The notes beneath the pieces are model-generated. The model did not search any database, was not told the origin of the DNA, and saw nothing but the letters and a program-made list of their open reading frames with translations. A stretch of DNA of 39,340 nucleotides from Nonomuraea sp. MG754425 (GTDB lineage Bacteria; Actinomycetota; Actinomycetes; Streptosporangiales; Streptosporangiaceae): positions 1-39,340 of the forward strand of contig NZ_SSXE01000081.1 of assembly GCF_021699195.1 (NCBI RefSeq), read 5' to 3'. Below are positions 7,893 through 15,389 of the stretch, in pieces. The stretch's first letter is position 1. The number at the start of each line of letters is the position of its first letter. Made by a program: the position numbers and the translations under genes.

Positions 7893-8845
7893 GGCCGCTC
7901 GCGGCGATGCTGCTGCTCGTCGCCGTCGTGGCGTGCGGGCTGCAGCCGGCGTCGTCGTTCGTGCCGCCGGTGGAGCCGGGCAGCATCCGGCCGGTGCCGT
8001 CGCTGGAGGGCGCGGAAGTGCGGGTGACCTCGAAGGAGTTCACGGAGCAGCTCGTGCTCGGGAAGATCGCCGTGCTCGCCCTCGCGGCGGCCGGCGCGGA
8101 CGTGCGCGACCAGACGAACGTACAGGGCAGCGTGAACGCCCGAGCCTCGCTGACCAGGGGCGACGCCGACCTCATGTGGGAGTACACCGGCACCGCCTGG
8201 ATCACCTATCTCGGCCAGACCCGGCCGATCCCGGACGCCATGCGACTCTACGAGGCCGTACGCGACCTCGACCTGCGCGAGAACGGCATCGTCTGGCTGC
8301 CGCCGGCCCCGCTGAACAACACGTACGCGATCGCCGCCACCCGCGCCACCGCCGAGGAGTACGGCCTGACGAAGATCTCGGACATGACGAAGATCCCCGT
8401 GGCGCGGCGCACGTACTGCGTCGACCACGAGGCGTTCGGCCGGGAGGACGGCTTCCTCGGCATGCTCAGGGGCTACGGCCTGACCTACGGCGAGGACGTC
8501 CCGAGAGGCAACGTGCGTCAGGTGTCGGTCGGCATCCTGTACAACTCGGTCGCCAGCGGGCAGTGCGCCATGGGCCTGGTCAGCTCGACCGACGGCCGGG
8601 TCAAGGCGCTCGACCTGGTGCTGCTGGAGGACGACCGGCACTTCTTCCCGCTGTACAACGCGGCCGTGACGATGCGTCTCCCGATCGCGCGGGCGCACCC
8701 GGAGATCGCCCGGATCTTCGCGCCCATCACCGCCAGGCTGACCAACGACGTGATGCGCGACCTCAACGCCCGCGTGGACGTGGACGGCGACGTGCCCGTG
8801 CTGGTCGCCCGCGACTGGCTCAGGTCACAGGGTTTCGTGAAGTGA
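7889..8845 (+). CDS. Osmolyte/betaine ABC transporter substrate-binding lipoprotein
   Basis: 318 residues of the OpuAC/OsmX binding-protein fold. The N-terminus has a short hydrophobic stretch and lipobox Val-Val-Ala-Cys with Cys16 as the lipidation site, so the mature protein is tethered to the outer face of the membrane. Family landmarks are Thr-Ser-Lys-Glu-Phe-Thr-Glu-Gln (about 44-51), the Met-Trp-Glu-Tyr-Thr-Gly-Thr segment (about 94-100) and a late Ala-Met-Gly-Leu-Val-Ser-Ser-Thr-Asp. Aromatic residues that would form a betaine cage are present, but the exact ligand cannot be read from sequence. GTG 7889 overlaps the preceding stop by four bases. This completes a permease-ATPase-permease-receptor operon. 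Confidence 0.92.
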   Translation: MRPLAAMLLLVAVVACGLQPASSFVPPVEPGSIRPVPSLEGAEVRVTSKEFTEQLVLGKIAVLALAAAGADVRDQTNVQGSVNARASLTRGDADLMWEYTGTAWITYLGQTRPIPDAMRLYEAVRDLDLRENGIVWLPPAPLNNTYAIAATRATAEEYGLTKISDMTKIPVARRTYCVDHEAFGREDGFLGMLRGYGLTYGEDVPRGNVRQVSVGILYNSVASGQCAMGLVSSTDGRVKALDLVLLEDDRHFFPLYNAAVTMRLPIARAHPEIARIFAPITARLTNDVMRDLNARVDVDGDVPVLVARDWLRSQGFVK

Positions 8846-8849
8846 CCGG

Positions 8850-8864
8850 CGGGCGGCTCGCCCG
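8850..8864 (+). terminator. Short hairpin after the osmolyte importer operon
   Basis: Arms CGGGCG and CGCCCG flank a 3-base loop, five bases after the stop of the binding-protein gene. There is no T-tract. It is a weak terminator candidate at the end of the operon. Confidence 0.35.
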
Positions 8865-9006
8865 GTAAACCTCGGCACAAGGCACGTCCTCCGTCGCGCA
8901 AAGCCCCACCCGGACGGTCGGCGGCCACGACGGCCGGCGACGGTCGCGGCCGGGCCCGGGAGGTTTGGCGATCGCCGTCAGCGGTACGGTCCCCATCAGG
9001 GGGAAC

Positions 9007-9357
9007 ATGAAGAGATTCGCCGCTGTCGCAGGACTACTCGTCGTGATGGCCATCCCCGGCGCCACCGCCGCCGCCGGAGACGGCATGGAACGCCACGAAG
9101 TGAGCCAGGAGCAGTACGACACTCTGATCGCCCAATGCCGCTTCTCCGACCTGGGGAAGGCGAAGTGCCGCGCGGCCGTCAAACGTATGTACCGCATCGG
9201 CCAGGCCGACCTGACACTCGACTGCCGGACCTACTCCGGCATCACCGTCTGCGGCACGCTGCAGCTCAGCAAGTCCGAGCGCTCGTGCATCCGCCACTCC
9301 GAGCAGGAGGGAATACCCTTCCGCCGCGCCGAGGTGGAGTGTTACGCGCTGTCATGA
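9007..9357 (+). CDS. Secreted six-cysteine protein of unknown function
   Basis: 116 residues. A signal peptide (about 1-24, with Ala-Thr-Ala-Ala-Ala near the cleavage site) precedes a mature domain of about 90 residues carrying six cysteines (44, 54, 73, 82, 94, 112), suggesting three disulfides and an extracellular location. I do not recognise the family. ATG 9007 has AGGGGGA immediately upstream; an earlier in-frame start lacks one. The final ATGA overlaps the universal stress protein gene, so an exported cysteine-rich protein and a cytoplasmic stress protein are translated from one message. That coupling is unusual and is the only functional hint. Confidence 0.72.
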   Translation: MKRFAAVAGLLVVMAIPGATAAAGDGMERHEVSQEQYDTLIAQCRFSDLGKAKCRAAVKRMYRIGQADLTLDCRTYSGITVCGTLQLSKSERSCIRHSEQEGIPFRRAEVECYALS

Positions 9358-10196
9358 TCATCGTTGGTGTGGACGGTTCCCGCACCGGGCTGGAGGCCGC
9401 GGGCTGGGCCGCCGCGGAGGCGGCTCTGCGTCAGGTGCCGCTGACCGTGGCGCACGCCGTCCCGAAGTGGATCTGTGAGGAAGGCGCCGTCCGTTACGCC
9501 GAGGTGGCCCGATGGCTGCGCGACGGCGCCGACACCGTGCTGACCGCCGCCTGCGACCGCGCGCGCCGAGTGTGGCCGCAGGTGCGGCTGGAGAGCGTGC
9601 TGCTGCCGGGCGACCCCCGCTCGGCCCTGGTCAAGGCATCCGAGGCGGCCGAACTCCTGGTGGTGGGCAGCCGCGGGATCGGCGGGGTGCGCGGGCTGCT
9701 CGTCGGCTCGGTCGCGTACGGGGTGGCGGCGCACGCGCGTACGAACGTGGTGCTGATCCACGAGGCGCCCGCCGCGCCGCGCGGTGAGATCGTGATCGGG
9801 ACCGACGGCTCGCCTGGCGCCTGCCACGCCCTCGACGTCGCCTTCGCCGAGGCCGAGTTGCGCGGCTCGCGGCTGCGTGCCGTACAGGCGTGGGCCTGGC
9901 CCCACCTCGGCGGCTTCGAGCCGGCCTCCCGCGAGAGCGAGCAGGACACCCTGCGCGCCCTGAAGGTGTCGCTGGCCGGGCACCGCGACCGGCATCCCGG
10001 CGTGGACGTCGTCGCCGAGGTCGTGCACGGGCACCCGGTCGAGGTGCTCAGGGAGGCTGCCGCGGACGCCGACCTGCTGGTGGTGGGGTCGCGCGGGCAC
10101 GGGCAACTCGCGGGCATGCTCATCGGCTCGATCAGTCAGGCCCTGCTGCACCACGCCCCCTGCCCGCTGGCGGTGGTGCGCGGCCGGGCCGCCTGA
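9354..10196 (+). CDS. Universal stress protein with two UspA domains
   Basis: 280 residues made of two UspA folds. Each ends in the ATP-binding signature Gly-x-Arg-Gly-x-Gly-x-x-x-Gly-x-x-x-Gly-Ser: Val-Val-Gly-Ser-Arg-Gly-Ile-Gly-Gly-Val-Arg (about 102-112) and Val-Val-Gly-Ser-Arg-Gly-His-Gly-Gln-Leu (about 243-252). Tandem, ATP-binding Usp proteins of this size are typical of actinobacteria and are linked to dormancy and redox or energy stress. ATG 9354 shares ATGA with the stop of the secreted protein. No DosR-like regulator is seen nearby, so its regulation is unknown. Confidence 0.93.
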   Translation: MIIVGVDGSRTGLEAAGWAAAEAALRQVPLTVAHAVPKWICEEGAVRYAEVARWLRDGADTVLTAACDRARRVWPQVRLESVLLPGDPRSALVKASEAAELLVVGSRGIGGVRGLLVGSVAYGVAAHARTNVVLIHEAPAAPRGEIVIGTDGSPGACHALDVAFAEAELRGSRLRAVQAWAWPHLGGFEPASRESEQDTLRALKVSLAGHRDRHPGVDVVAEVVHGHPVEVLREAAADADLLVVGSRGHGQLAGMLIGSISQALLHHAPCPLAVVRGRAA

Positions 10197-10244
10197 AACT
10201 TACATCCGTCGCCGCAGGTTGGAGCCCTCGCGGTGATCGCCGCC

Positions 10245-10273
10245 TTCCCGCCCGCGGCCGCCGATCCTACGAT
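10245..10273 (+). promoter_or_regulatory. Candidate promoter of the CE3 esterase gene
   Basis: A good -10 hexamer TACGAT (10268-10273) follows a weak -35 TTCCCG (10245-10250) by exactly 17 bases. It would give a leader of about 24 bases containing the GGGAGAG ribosome site before ATG 10304. The support is positional only. Confidence 0.35.
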
Positions 10274-10303
10274 CTGCGCAGGCTTACGACGGGAGAGCAC
10301 ACG

Positions 10304-11347
10304 ATGCGCAGCAAGATCGGCTCCGTGCTGGCCGCGATGGTGGCGCTGGCCGCCGCGGTGCTGTTCGCCACCACCGCCACGGCGAGCGCCGCGCCCATCA
10401 AGATCATGCCGTTGGGCGACTCGATCACCGGTTCCCCCGGCTGCTGGCGGGCCCTGCTCTGGAACCGCCTGCAGACCGCCGGGCACACCGGCATCGACTT
10501 CGTCGGCACCCTCCCGCCGCAGGGGTGCGGGGTGTCGTACGACGGCGACAACGAGGGGCACGGCGGCTACCTGGCCACCAACGTGGCCAACCAGGGCCTG
10601 CTGCCCGGCTGGTTGTCCGCCACCCAGCCCGACATCGTGCTCATGCACTTCGGCACCAACGACGTGTGGAGCAACATCGCCCCGGCGACGATCCTCGGTG
10701 CGTTCACCACGCTGGTGAACCAGATGCGGGCGAGCAACCCCAACATGCGGATCCTCGTCGCCAAGATCATCCCGATGAACCCGTCCACCTGCGCCGACTG
10801 CGCCCAGCGCGCCGTGAACTTCAACAACGCCATCCCCGCCTGGGCCGCCTCGACCAGCACCCTCCAGTCGCCGATCACGGTGGTGGACCAGTGGACGGGC
10901 TTCAGCACCGGCACCGACACCTACGACGGGGTGCACCCGAACGCCGCCGGCGACCAGAAGATGTCCGACAAGTGGTACCCGGCCCTCGTGGACGCGCTCG
11001 GCACCACCCCCACGCCCACCGTCACCACCACCGTCACGCCCCCGCCCGTGGGCGGCTGCACCGCCACGTACACGGTCACGGGGCAGTGGCAGGGCGGCTT
11101 CCAGGGTGAGGTCACCGTCAAGAACACCGGCAGCACGGCGAAGTCCGCGTGGACGGTGACCTGGACGTACGCGAACGGCCAGCAGATCAGCCAGCTCTGG
11201 GGCGGCACGCTGAGCGCCTCGGGCTCGTCCGTGACGGTGCGGAACGCCTCGTGGAACGGCCAGCTCTCGCCCGGGGCCGCGACCACGTTCGGCTTCCTGG
11301 GCTCCTGGAACGGCACGAACACCGTCCCCGTGACGACCTGCGCCTAG
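10304..11347 (+). CDS. Secreted SGNH esterase, CE3-like acetylxylan esterase with CBM2
   Basis: 347 residues. The signal peptide (about 1-29) ends at Ala-Ser-Ala-Ala. The catalytic domain is SGNH/GDSL type: nucleophile Ser40 in Leu-Gly-Asp-Ser-Ile-Thr, block III Gly-Thr-Asn-Asp (117-120), and Asp208 and His211 in Tyr-Asp-Gly-Val-His-Pro-Asn. The Pro-Leu-Gly-Asp-Ser-Ile-Thr-Gly-Ser start and compact size fit carbohydrate esterase family 3, which removes acetyl groups from xylan. A Thr/Pro linker (about 234-249) leads to a family 2 carbohydrate-binding module (about 251-347) with Cys near each end and Trp residues suited to cellulose or xylan surfaces. It lies 12 kb from the arabinoxylanase cluster but fits the same substrate. 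Confidence 0.9.
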   Translation: MRSKIGSVLAAMVALAAAVLFATTATASAAPIKIMPLGDSITGSPGCWRALLWNRLQTAGHTGIDFVGTLPPQGCGVSYDGDNEGHGGYLATNVANQGLLPGWLSATQPDIVLMHFGTNDVWSNIAPATILGAFTTLVNQMRASNPNMRILVAKIIPMNPSTCADCAQRAVNFNNAIPAWAASTSTLQSPITVVDQWTGFSTGTDTYDGVHPNAAGDQKMSDKWYPALVDALGTTPTPTVTTTVTPPPVGGCTATYTVTGQWQGGFQGEVTVKNTGSTAKSAWTVTWTYANGQQISQLWGGTLSASGSSVTVRNASWNGQLSPGAATTFGFLGSWNGTNTVPVTTCA

Positions 11348-11368
11348 CGGCTCCGACCGGGTCGCGGT

Positions 11369-11408
11369 GCCGGGCCGTCCGACGTCATCGGGCGTCGGAC
11401 GGCCCGGC
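11369..11408. terminator. Bidirectional terminator between convergent genes
   Basis: A perfect 16-bp inverted repeat (GCCGGGCCGTCCGACG, 11369-11384, with its complement at 11393-11408) around an 8-base loop, lying between the stops of the esterase and the convergent AIM24 gene. It has no T-tract, as is common in high-GC actinobacteria. Confidence 0.85.
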
Positions 11409-11414
11409 CGAAGC

Positions 11415-12083
11415 TCAGCGGGCCGCCTGCGGGACGGGGTGCCCCTCGCTGGCCTGCACCAGCACGAAGCCCTGCCCCCTGAACGCCAGTTGCATCGCCT
11501 CCCCGCTGCCCCGCCCGATCAACGCCCCCACCTTCATCGTCCGGTTGACCCCGACCTGCAGCGACGTGCTCCAGCACACCGCCGCCTGTCCGTCCACGTA
11601 CGTCGGCATGCGGGCCGCGTCCAGCAGCACCGGTGCGCCGTGCGTGGTCACCGCCACCCACCCGGTGCCCGTCACCGTGGTGTTGAACAGCCCTCCGGCG
11701 GCCATCCCGGCCCCCTGGACCCGCTGGATGTCCCAGGTGAGCTGCGGCTGGAAGGCCAGCAGGTTGCGCCCGTTGACCGTGATCCCCTCGTTCTCCAGGA
11801 AGAACAGGTGCACGTCGTCCGCGTTGTCGGCCAGGTACAGCAGCCCCTCGCCGCGGACCCGCATCAAGGAGGCGCCCTCACCCGTCAGCGCCTTCTTGAA
11901 CAACTTCCCGATGCCGCCGGCGCCCTCGTAGTCGAAGTCCATCTGCCCCTGGAAGGCCACCATCGAGCCCTGCTTGGCCAGCACCTCGTGCGGCAACTGC
12001 ACGCGCAGCAGCTTGTCGTTCTCCAGAGCGAAGCCCGGAGGCAACTGCTGGGGGTCGAGGTTGCCGAAAACAGAGCTACGCAC
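11415..12083 (-). CDS. AIM24 family protein
   Basis: About 222 residues of the AIM24/TIGR00266 family, a double-beta-helix fold named from a yeast mitochondrial protein; bacterial function is undetermined. Family features are an early Gly-x-Met-Val-Ala-Phe, Gly-Glu-Gly-Leu-Leu-Tyr-Leu-Ala in mid-protein, a Val-Asn-Gly-Arg-Asn-Leu-Leu-Ala-Phe motif and a Gly-Trp-Val-Ala-Val-Thr-Thr-His-Gly strand. I prefer GTG 12083, about eight bases after AGGAAGG; GTG 12092 is too close to it. It is divergent from the LuxR gene and convergent with the esterase, so it forms its own transcript. Confidence 0.88.
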   Translation of the reverse strand: MRSSVFGNLDPQQLPPGFALENDKLLRVQLPHEVLAKQGSMVAFQGQMDFDYEGAGGIGKLFKKALTGEGASLMRVRGEGLLYLADNADDVHLFFLENEGITVNGRNLLAFQPQLTWDIQRVQGAGMAAGGLFNTTVTGTGWVAVTTHGAPVLLDAARMPTYVDGQAAVCWSTSLQVGVNRTMKVGALIGRGSGEAMQLAFRGQGFVLVQASEGHPVPQAAR

Positions 12084-12288
12084 GTGTCTCACCTTCCTGG
12101 ATGCTGACGCTCACTCCGGCCGCACGCGAGCCCGCCACCCATGGCCGAGAGCGATATGACCCAATCCAACCAGGTTCGCCACCGCCCCCGCCAGAAACCC
12201 CGCTTCCCTGTCCACGTGCCGGGTCCCGGTGGAGCATGCCGACAAGACGTGACATTTCATGCGGTCGGCGCTTCAATTGGCTTCGACC

Positions 12289-15204
12289 ATGGACGATGCC
12301 GATGTGACCGTCGAGCGGGTGATCTCGCCGATCCTCGTGGGCCGGGACGCGGAGTTGCGCCGGCTGATGGCGGTGGTGGCGCGTCCCCCGGCCGTGGTCA
12401 TGATCGAGGGCGAGGCCGGAATCGGCAAGACGCGGCTGGTCGGCGAGCTGGCCGCGGCGGACGAGCTGCGTGACCGCCCGCCGCTCGTCGGCGGCTGCGC
12501 GCAGATCCGCGAGCCGTTCCCGCTCGGCCCCGTCATCGAAGCCCTGCGCGGGGCCGCCGCGCGGCTGCCCTCGGGCGACGCGCCGCCCGCCACCGCCGGC
12601 GGGCCGGCCGTGACGGGGTTGTCGCCCGTGACCGGCGCCCTGCACCCCCTGCTGCCCGAACTCGCCCATCTGCTTCCGGACGCGCCTAGACCGCTGGACG
12701 ACCCCGCCGGACTGCGGCACCGCGTGTTCCGTGGGCTCATGGAGCTGATCGGGGCGCTCGGGCCGGTCGTGCTGGTGCTGGAGGACCTGCACTGGGCCGA
12801 CGAGCAGACGATCGAGTTCCTCGCCTACCTGCTCGCCGACCCGCCGCCGGGGCTCGGGCTCGTCCTCACCTTCCGTGGCGAGGAGGCGGGGCCCGGGCTG
12901 CGGGCGCTCACCGCGCGGTTGCGTCCGGGGCTGGCCCACGCCCATCTCGTCCTGGCCCCGCTGGACGCCGCGCACACGAACGAGCTGGCGGCCTCCATCC
13001 TGGGGACCGCGCAGGTGTCGGAGGAGTTCGCCGCCTATCTGTGCGAGCGCGCCTCCGGCCTGCCGTACGCCGTCCAGGAGCTCGTCGCGCTGCTGCGTGC
13101 CCGGGGCGTGCTGGTCCAGCGCGGCACCCGGTGGGCCCGCAAGACGCTCGACGGGCTGGGCGTCCCCGCCGGGGTGCGGGATTCGGTGCTGGAGCGGGTG
13201 CGCCGCATGAGCGCGAACGCCCAGGCGGTCGCGGAGGCCGCGGCGGTGCTGCAGGTGAGCGTGGCGGTGCCGGTGCTCACGGCCACCTGCCGCGTGCCCG
13301 AGCGGGACGCCCACGAGGGCCTGGACGAGCTGCTCGACCGCGGTCTGTTCACCGAACGCTCCGGAACGGCGGGCTTCCGGCACGCGCTGGCCGTGCAGGC
13401 CGTCTATGGCAGCATCCCGCTGTCGAGGCGGCAGGACCTGCACGCCCGCGCGGCCACGGCCGTGTCCGGGCAACGTCCCACGCCGCTGGGCCAGATCGCC
13501 CACCACCACCGCCACGCCGGCCATCACGACGCCTGGGTGGACGCCGCGGAGCAGGCCGCCGACCAGGCCGTGGCCCTGGCCAACGACGCCGAGGCCGAAC
13601 GCCTCCTCGCCGCGGTGCTCCGGCACGAGCCCCTCGCCCCGTCCGGGCTGACGTCCCTCGATCCCGTACGGGAGGGCAGGCTCGCGGCGAAGCTGGGCTG
13701 GGCCGGCGGCCACGCGCTGGGCGGCGACGAACTCGTCGCCCTGCTGCGCCGCGCCGCGGAGCGGCAGCCGCCCGGACCGGTTCGCGGCGAGCTGAACTAC
13801 CTCATCGGCGTGAAGCTCGAGGCCGCGGGCGCACCCCCGGAGGCGGCCCGCAGAGCCATGACGGACGCCGTCGCCGACCTCGGGGACCGGCCGGTTCTCG
13901 CCGCCTACGCGATGGTGGGCCTGGGCATGCCGCGAAGCCCCGGCATCCCACTCGCCGAGCACCTCCACTGGCTCGACCGGGCCCTCGACCGGCTCCCCGA
14001 GATCGCCGAGCCCGAGCGGCACAGCTCCGTCCTCGGCAAGGTCGCCATGGTGCTGACCCTCGTCGGCGACCCCCGTGCGGCGGGCCTGACCGAGCAGGTC
14101 GTGACGCGGACCGGGGGCCGTCCGGCCAACCGGTGGGAGGCGGTCGCCTACGAGTCGATCGGCGAGGTCGCCTGCCTGGCCGGACGGCACGACGACGCCC
14201 GCCGTCTGCTGGACGCCGCGCTGCACGAGGCGGCCGAGCACGACGTCACGGGCCTGCTCGAATTCAGGTGCCGGTTGAACCTGGCGACCCTGGCCTACTG
14301 CCGGGGTCCGTGGGACGGGCTGGAGGACGAGCTCGACGCCTCGCTCGCGCGCTTCGCCGACCTGCGCAGCTACCGGCTCACGGCGGAGACCGTGGCCGCC
14401 TGCCTGGCGCTGGCGCGCGGGCACGGCGACGCCGTCCGCCTCGACGACCTGGTGCGCGAGAACCTGACGACGGGCGCCGCCGACGTGCTCCCGCTCCCGG
14501 TCAGCGCCCTGCTCAGGCTGGCCGGCACCCAGGACCGCGCGGAGGAGGCCGTGGCGCGCACCGCCGAGGCGTTTCGGCTGTGGGCGGCCAAGGGGCTGTG
14601 GCCGGTGGGCGTGCGCGCCGTCCCCGCCCTGGCCGAAGCCCTGGTCGGGCTGGGCAGGGGCGACGAGGCCGGGGACCTGGTGACGCGCCTCGAACGCGAG
14701 CTCGCCGGGCTGGACGCGCCGCTCGCGCGGGCGGCGCTCGACCATGCCGGGGGCTTCCTGACGTCCGACGCCGCCCGCTTCACGGCCGCCGCCACCGCCT
14801 ACGACCGGCTGCCCGCGCCGTACGAGGCCGCGCAGGCCCGCGAGCAGGCCGCGGCGCGCCTGCTCGCGGCCGGTGCCGAGCAGGGGGTGCCGGTGCTGGA
14901 GGCCGCTCTGCACACGTACGGCACGCTGGGCGCGAGCTGGGACCTCGATCGGGCCGTCCAACTGGGCCGGCGATGGGGGCTGTCCCTGCCGGCCAGGCAT
15001 CGTGGCGGCCCACGCGGCTACGGCTCCGCGCTCTCCCCCAGGGAACACGCCGTGGCCAGGCTGGCCGCCGCCGGGCTGACCAACAAGGAGATCGCCAAGG
15101 AGCTGTTCATCTCGGCCAAGACCGTGGACAAGCACCTGGGTTCCGCCATGCGCAAGCTGGGCCTGCGCTCCCGTGCCGGGCTGGCCCGCCGTCTCGACGC
15201 CTGA
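12289..15204 (+). CDS. LAL-type LuxR transcriptional regulator (AAA ATPase + HTH)
   Basis: 971 residues, the usual size of large ATP-binding LuxR regulators. The N-terminal ATPase has Walker A Gly-Glu-Ala-Gly-Ile-Gly-Lys-Thr (41-48) and Walker B Val-Leu-Val-Leu-Glu-Asp-Leu-His-Trp-Ala-Asp. A long TPR-like helical middle (about 400-880) is typical for sensing or protein contact. The C-terminal LuxR helix-turn-helix (about 905-968) contains Leu-Ser-Pro-Arg-Glu, Gly-Leu-Thr-Asn-Lys-Glu-Ile-Ala and Ser-Ala-Lys-Thr-Val-Asp-Lys-His-Leu. The ATG 12289 start is chosen by position; the ribosome site is weak, and ATG 12259 or GTG 12304 are alternatives. No biosynthetic cluster is nearby; the closest candidate target is the subtilase directly downstream. 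Confidence 0.9.
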   Translation: MDDADVTVERVISPILVGRDAELRRLMAVVARPPAVVMIEGEAGIGKTRLVGELAAADELRDRPPLVGGCAQIREPFPLGPVIEALRGAAARLPSGDAPPATAGGPAVTGLSPVTGALHPLLPELAHLLPDAPRPLDDPAGLRHRVFRGLMELIGALGPVVLVLEDLHWADEQTIEFLAYLLADPPPGLGLVLTFRGEEAGPGLRALTARLRPGLAHAHLVLAPLDAAHTNELAASILGTAQVSEEFAAYLCERASGLPYAVQELVALLRARGVLVQRGTRWARKTLDGLGVPAGVRDSVLERVRRMSANAQAVAEAAAVLQVSVAVPVLTATCRVPERDAHEGLDELLDRGLFTERSGTAGFRHALAVQAVYGSIPLSRRQDLHARAATAVSGQRPTPLGQIAHHHRHAGHHDAWVDAAEQAADQAVALANDAEAERLLAAVLRHEPLAPSGLTSLDPVREGRLAAKLGWAGGHALGGDELVALLRRAAERQPPGPVRGELNYLIGVKLEAAGAPPEAARRAMTDAVADLGDRPVLAAYAMVGLGMPRSPGIPLAEHLHWLDRALDRLPEIAEPERHSSVLGKVAMVLTLVGDPRAAGLTEQVVTRTGGRPANRWEAVAYESIGEVACLAGRHDDARRLLDAALHEAAEHDVTGLLEFRCRLNLATLAYCRGPWDGLEDELDASLARFADLRSYRLTAETVAACLALARGHGDAVRLDDLVRENLTTGAADVLPLPVSALLRLAGTQDRAEEAVARTAEAFRLWAAKGLWPVGVRAVPALAEALVGLGRGDEAGDLVTRLERELAGLDAPLARAALDHAGGFLTSDAARFTAAATAYDRLPAPYEAAQAREQAAARLLAAGAEQGVPVLEAALHTYGTLGASWDLDRAVQLGRRWGLSLPARHRGGPRGYGSALSPREHAVARLAAAGLTNKEIAKELFISAKTVDKHLGSAMRKLGLRSRAGLARRLDA

Positions 15205-15207
15205 CTA

Positions 15208-15225
15208 ATGGGGCGTTTGCCCCAT
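15208..15225. promoter_or_regulatory. Perfect palindrome upstream of the microprotein-subtilase pair
   Basis: ATGGGGC (15208-15214) and GCCCCAT (15219-15225) pair perfectly around GTTT, beginning four bases after the LuxR stop and ending 35 bases before the microprotein ATG. It could terminate the LuxR transcript (no T-tract) or be an operator for the LAL regulator. A shorter ATGG/CCAT repeat overlaps it just downstream. Confidence 0.5.
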
Positions 15226-15260
15226 GGATAGCCATCTGCGGCTCCTGTGATCCTTGGCGC

Positions 15261-15389
15261 ATGTCCGAAGTGAGCGATCCGGCGGACGAGCCCGACCTCG
15301 ATCCCGAAGACCCCGAAGACCCCGAAGGCCCTGAAGGCCCTGAAGGCCCCCAAGACCCCGACCCCGAAGAGGGCTGGGTCGACGTATGA
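15261..15389 (+). CDS. 42-residue acidic Pro/Glu/Asp microprotein
   Basis: An ATG-initiated 42-codon frame whose product is almost entirely Asp, Glu, Pro and Gly, with Pro-Glu-Asp and Pro-Glu-Gly triplets from about residue 14 to 30 and a Gly-Trp-Val-Asp-Val end. It has no hydrophobic or signal segment, so it should be cytoplasmic and disordered. Its last codons share ATGA with the subtilase start, a strong sign of translational coupling and the main reason to believe it is expressed. The ribosome site is poor. I do not recognise a family. Possible roles include a translated leader for the protease or a polyanionic partner; both are guesses. Confidence 0.5.
   Translation: MSEVSDPADEPDLDPEDPEDPEGPEGPEGPQDPDPEEGWVDV

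Noticed and set aside
12076..15135. 1019-codon open frame on the minus strand opposite the LuxR gene
   Set aside because: Shadow of high third-position GC; Arg/Gly/Gln-rich product without domains, while the plus strand encodes a recognisable LAL regulator.
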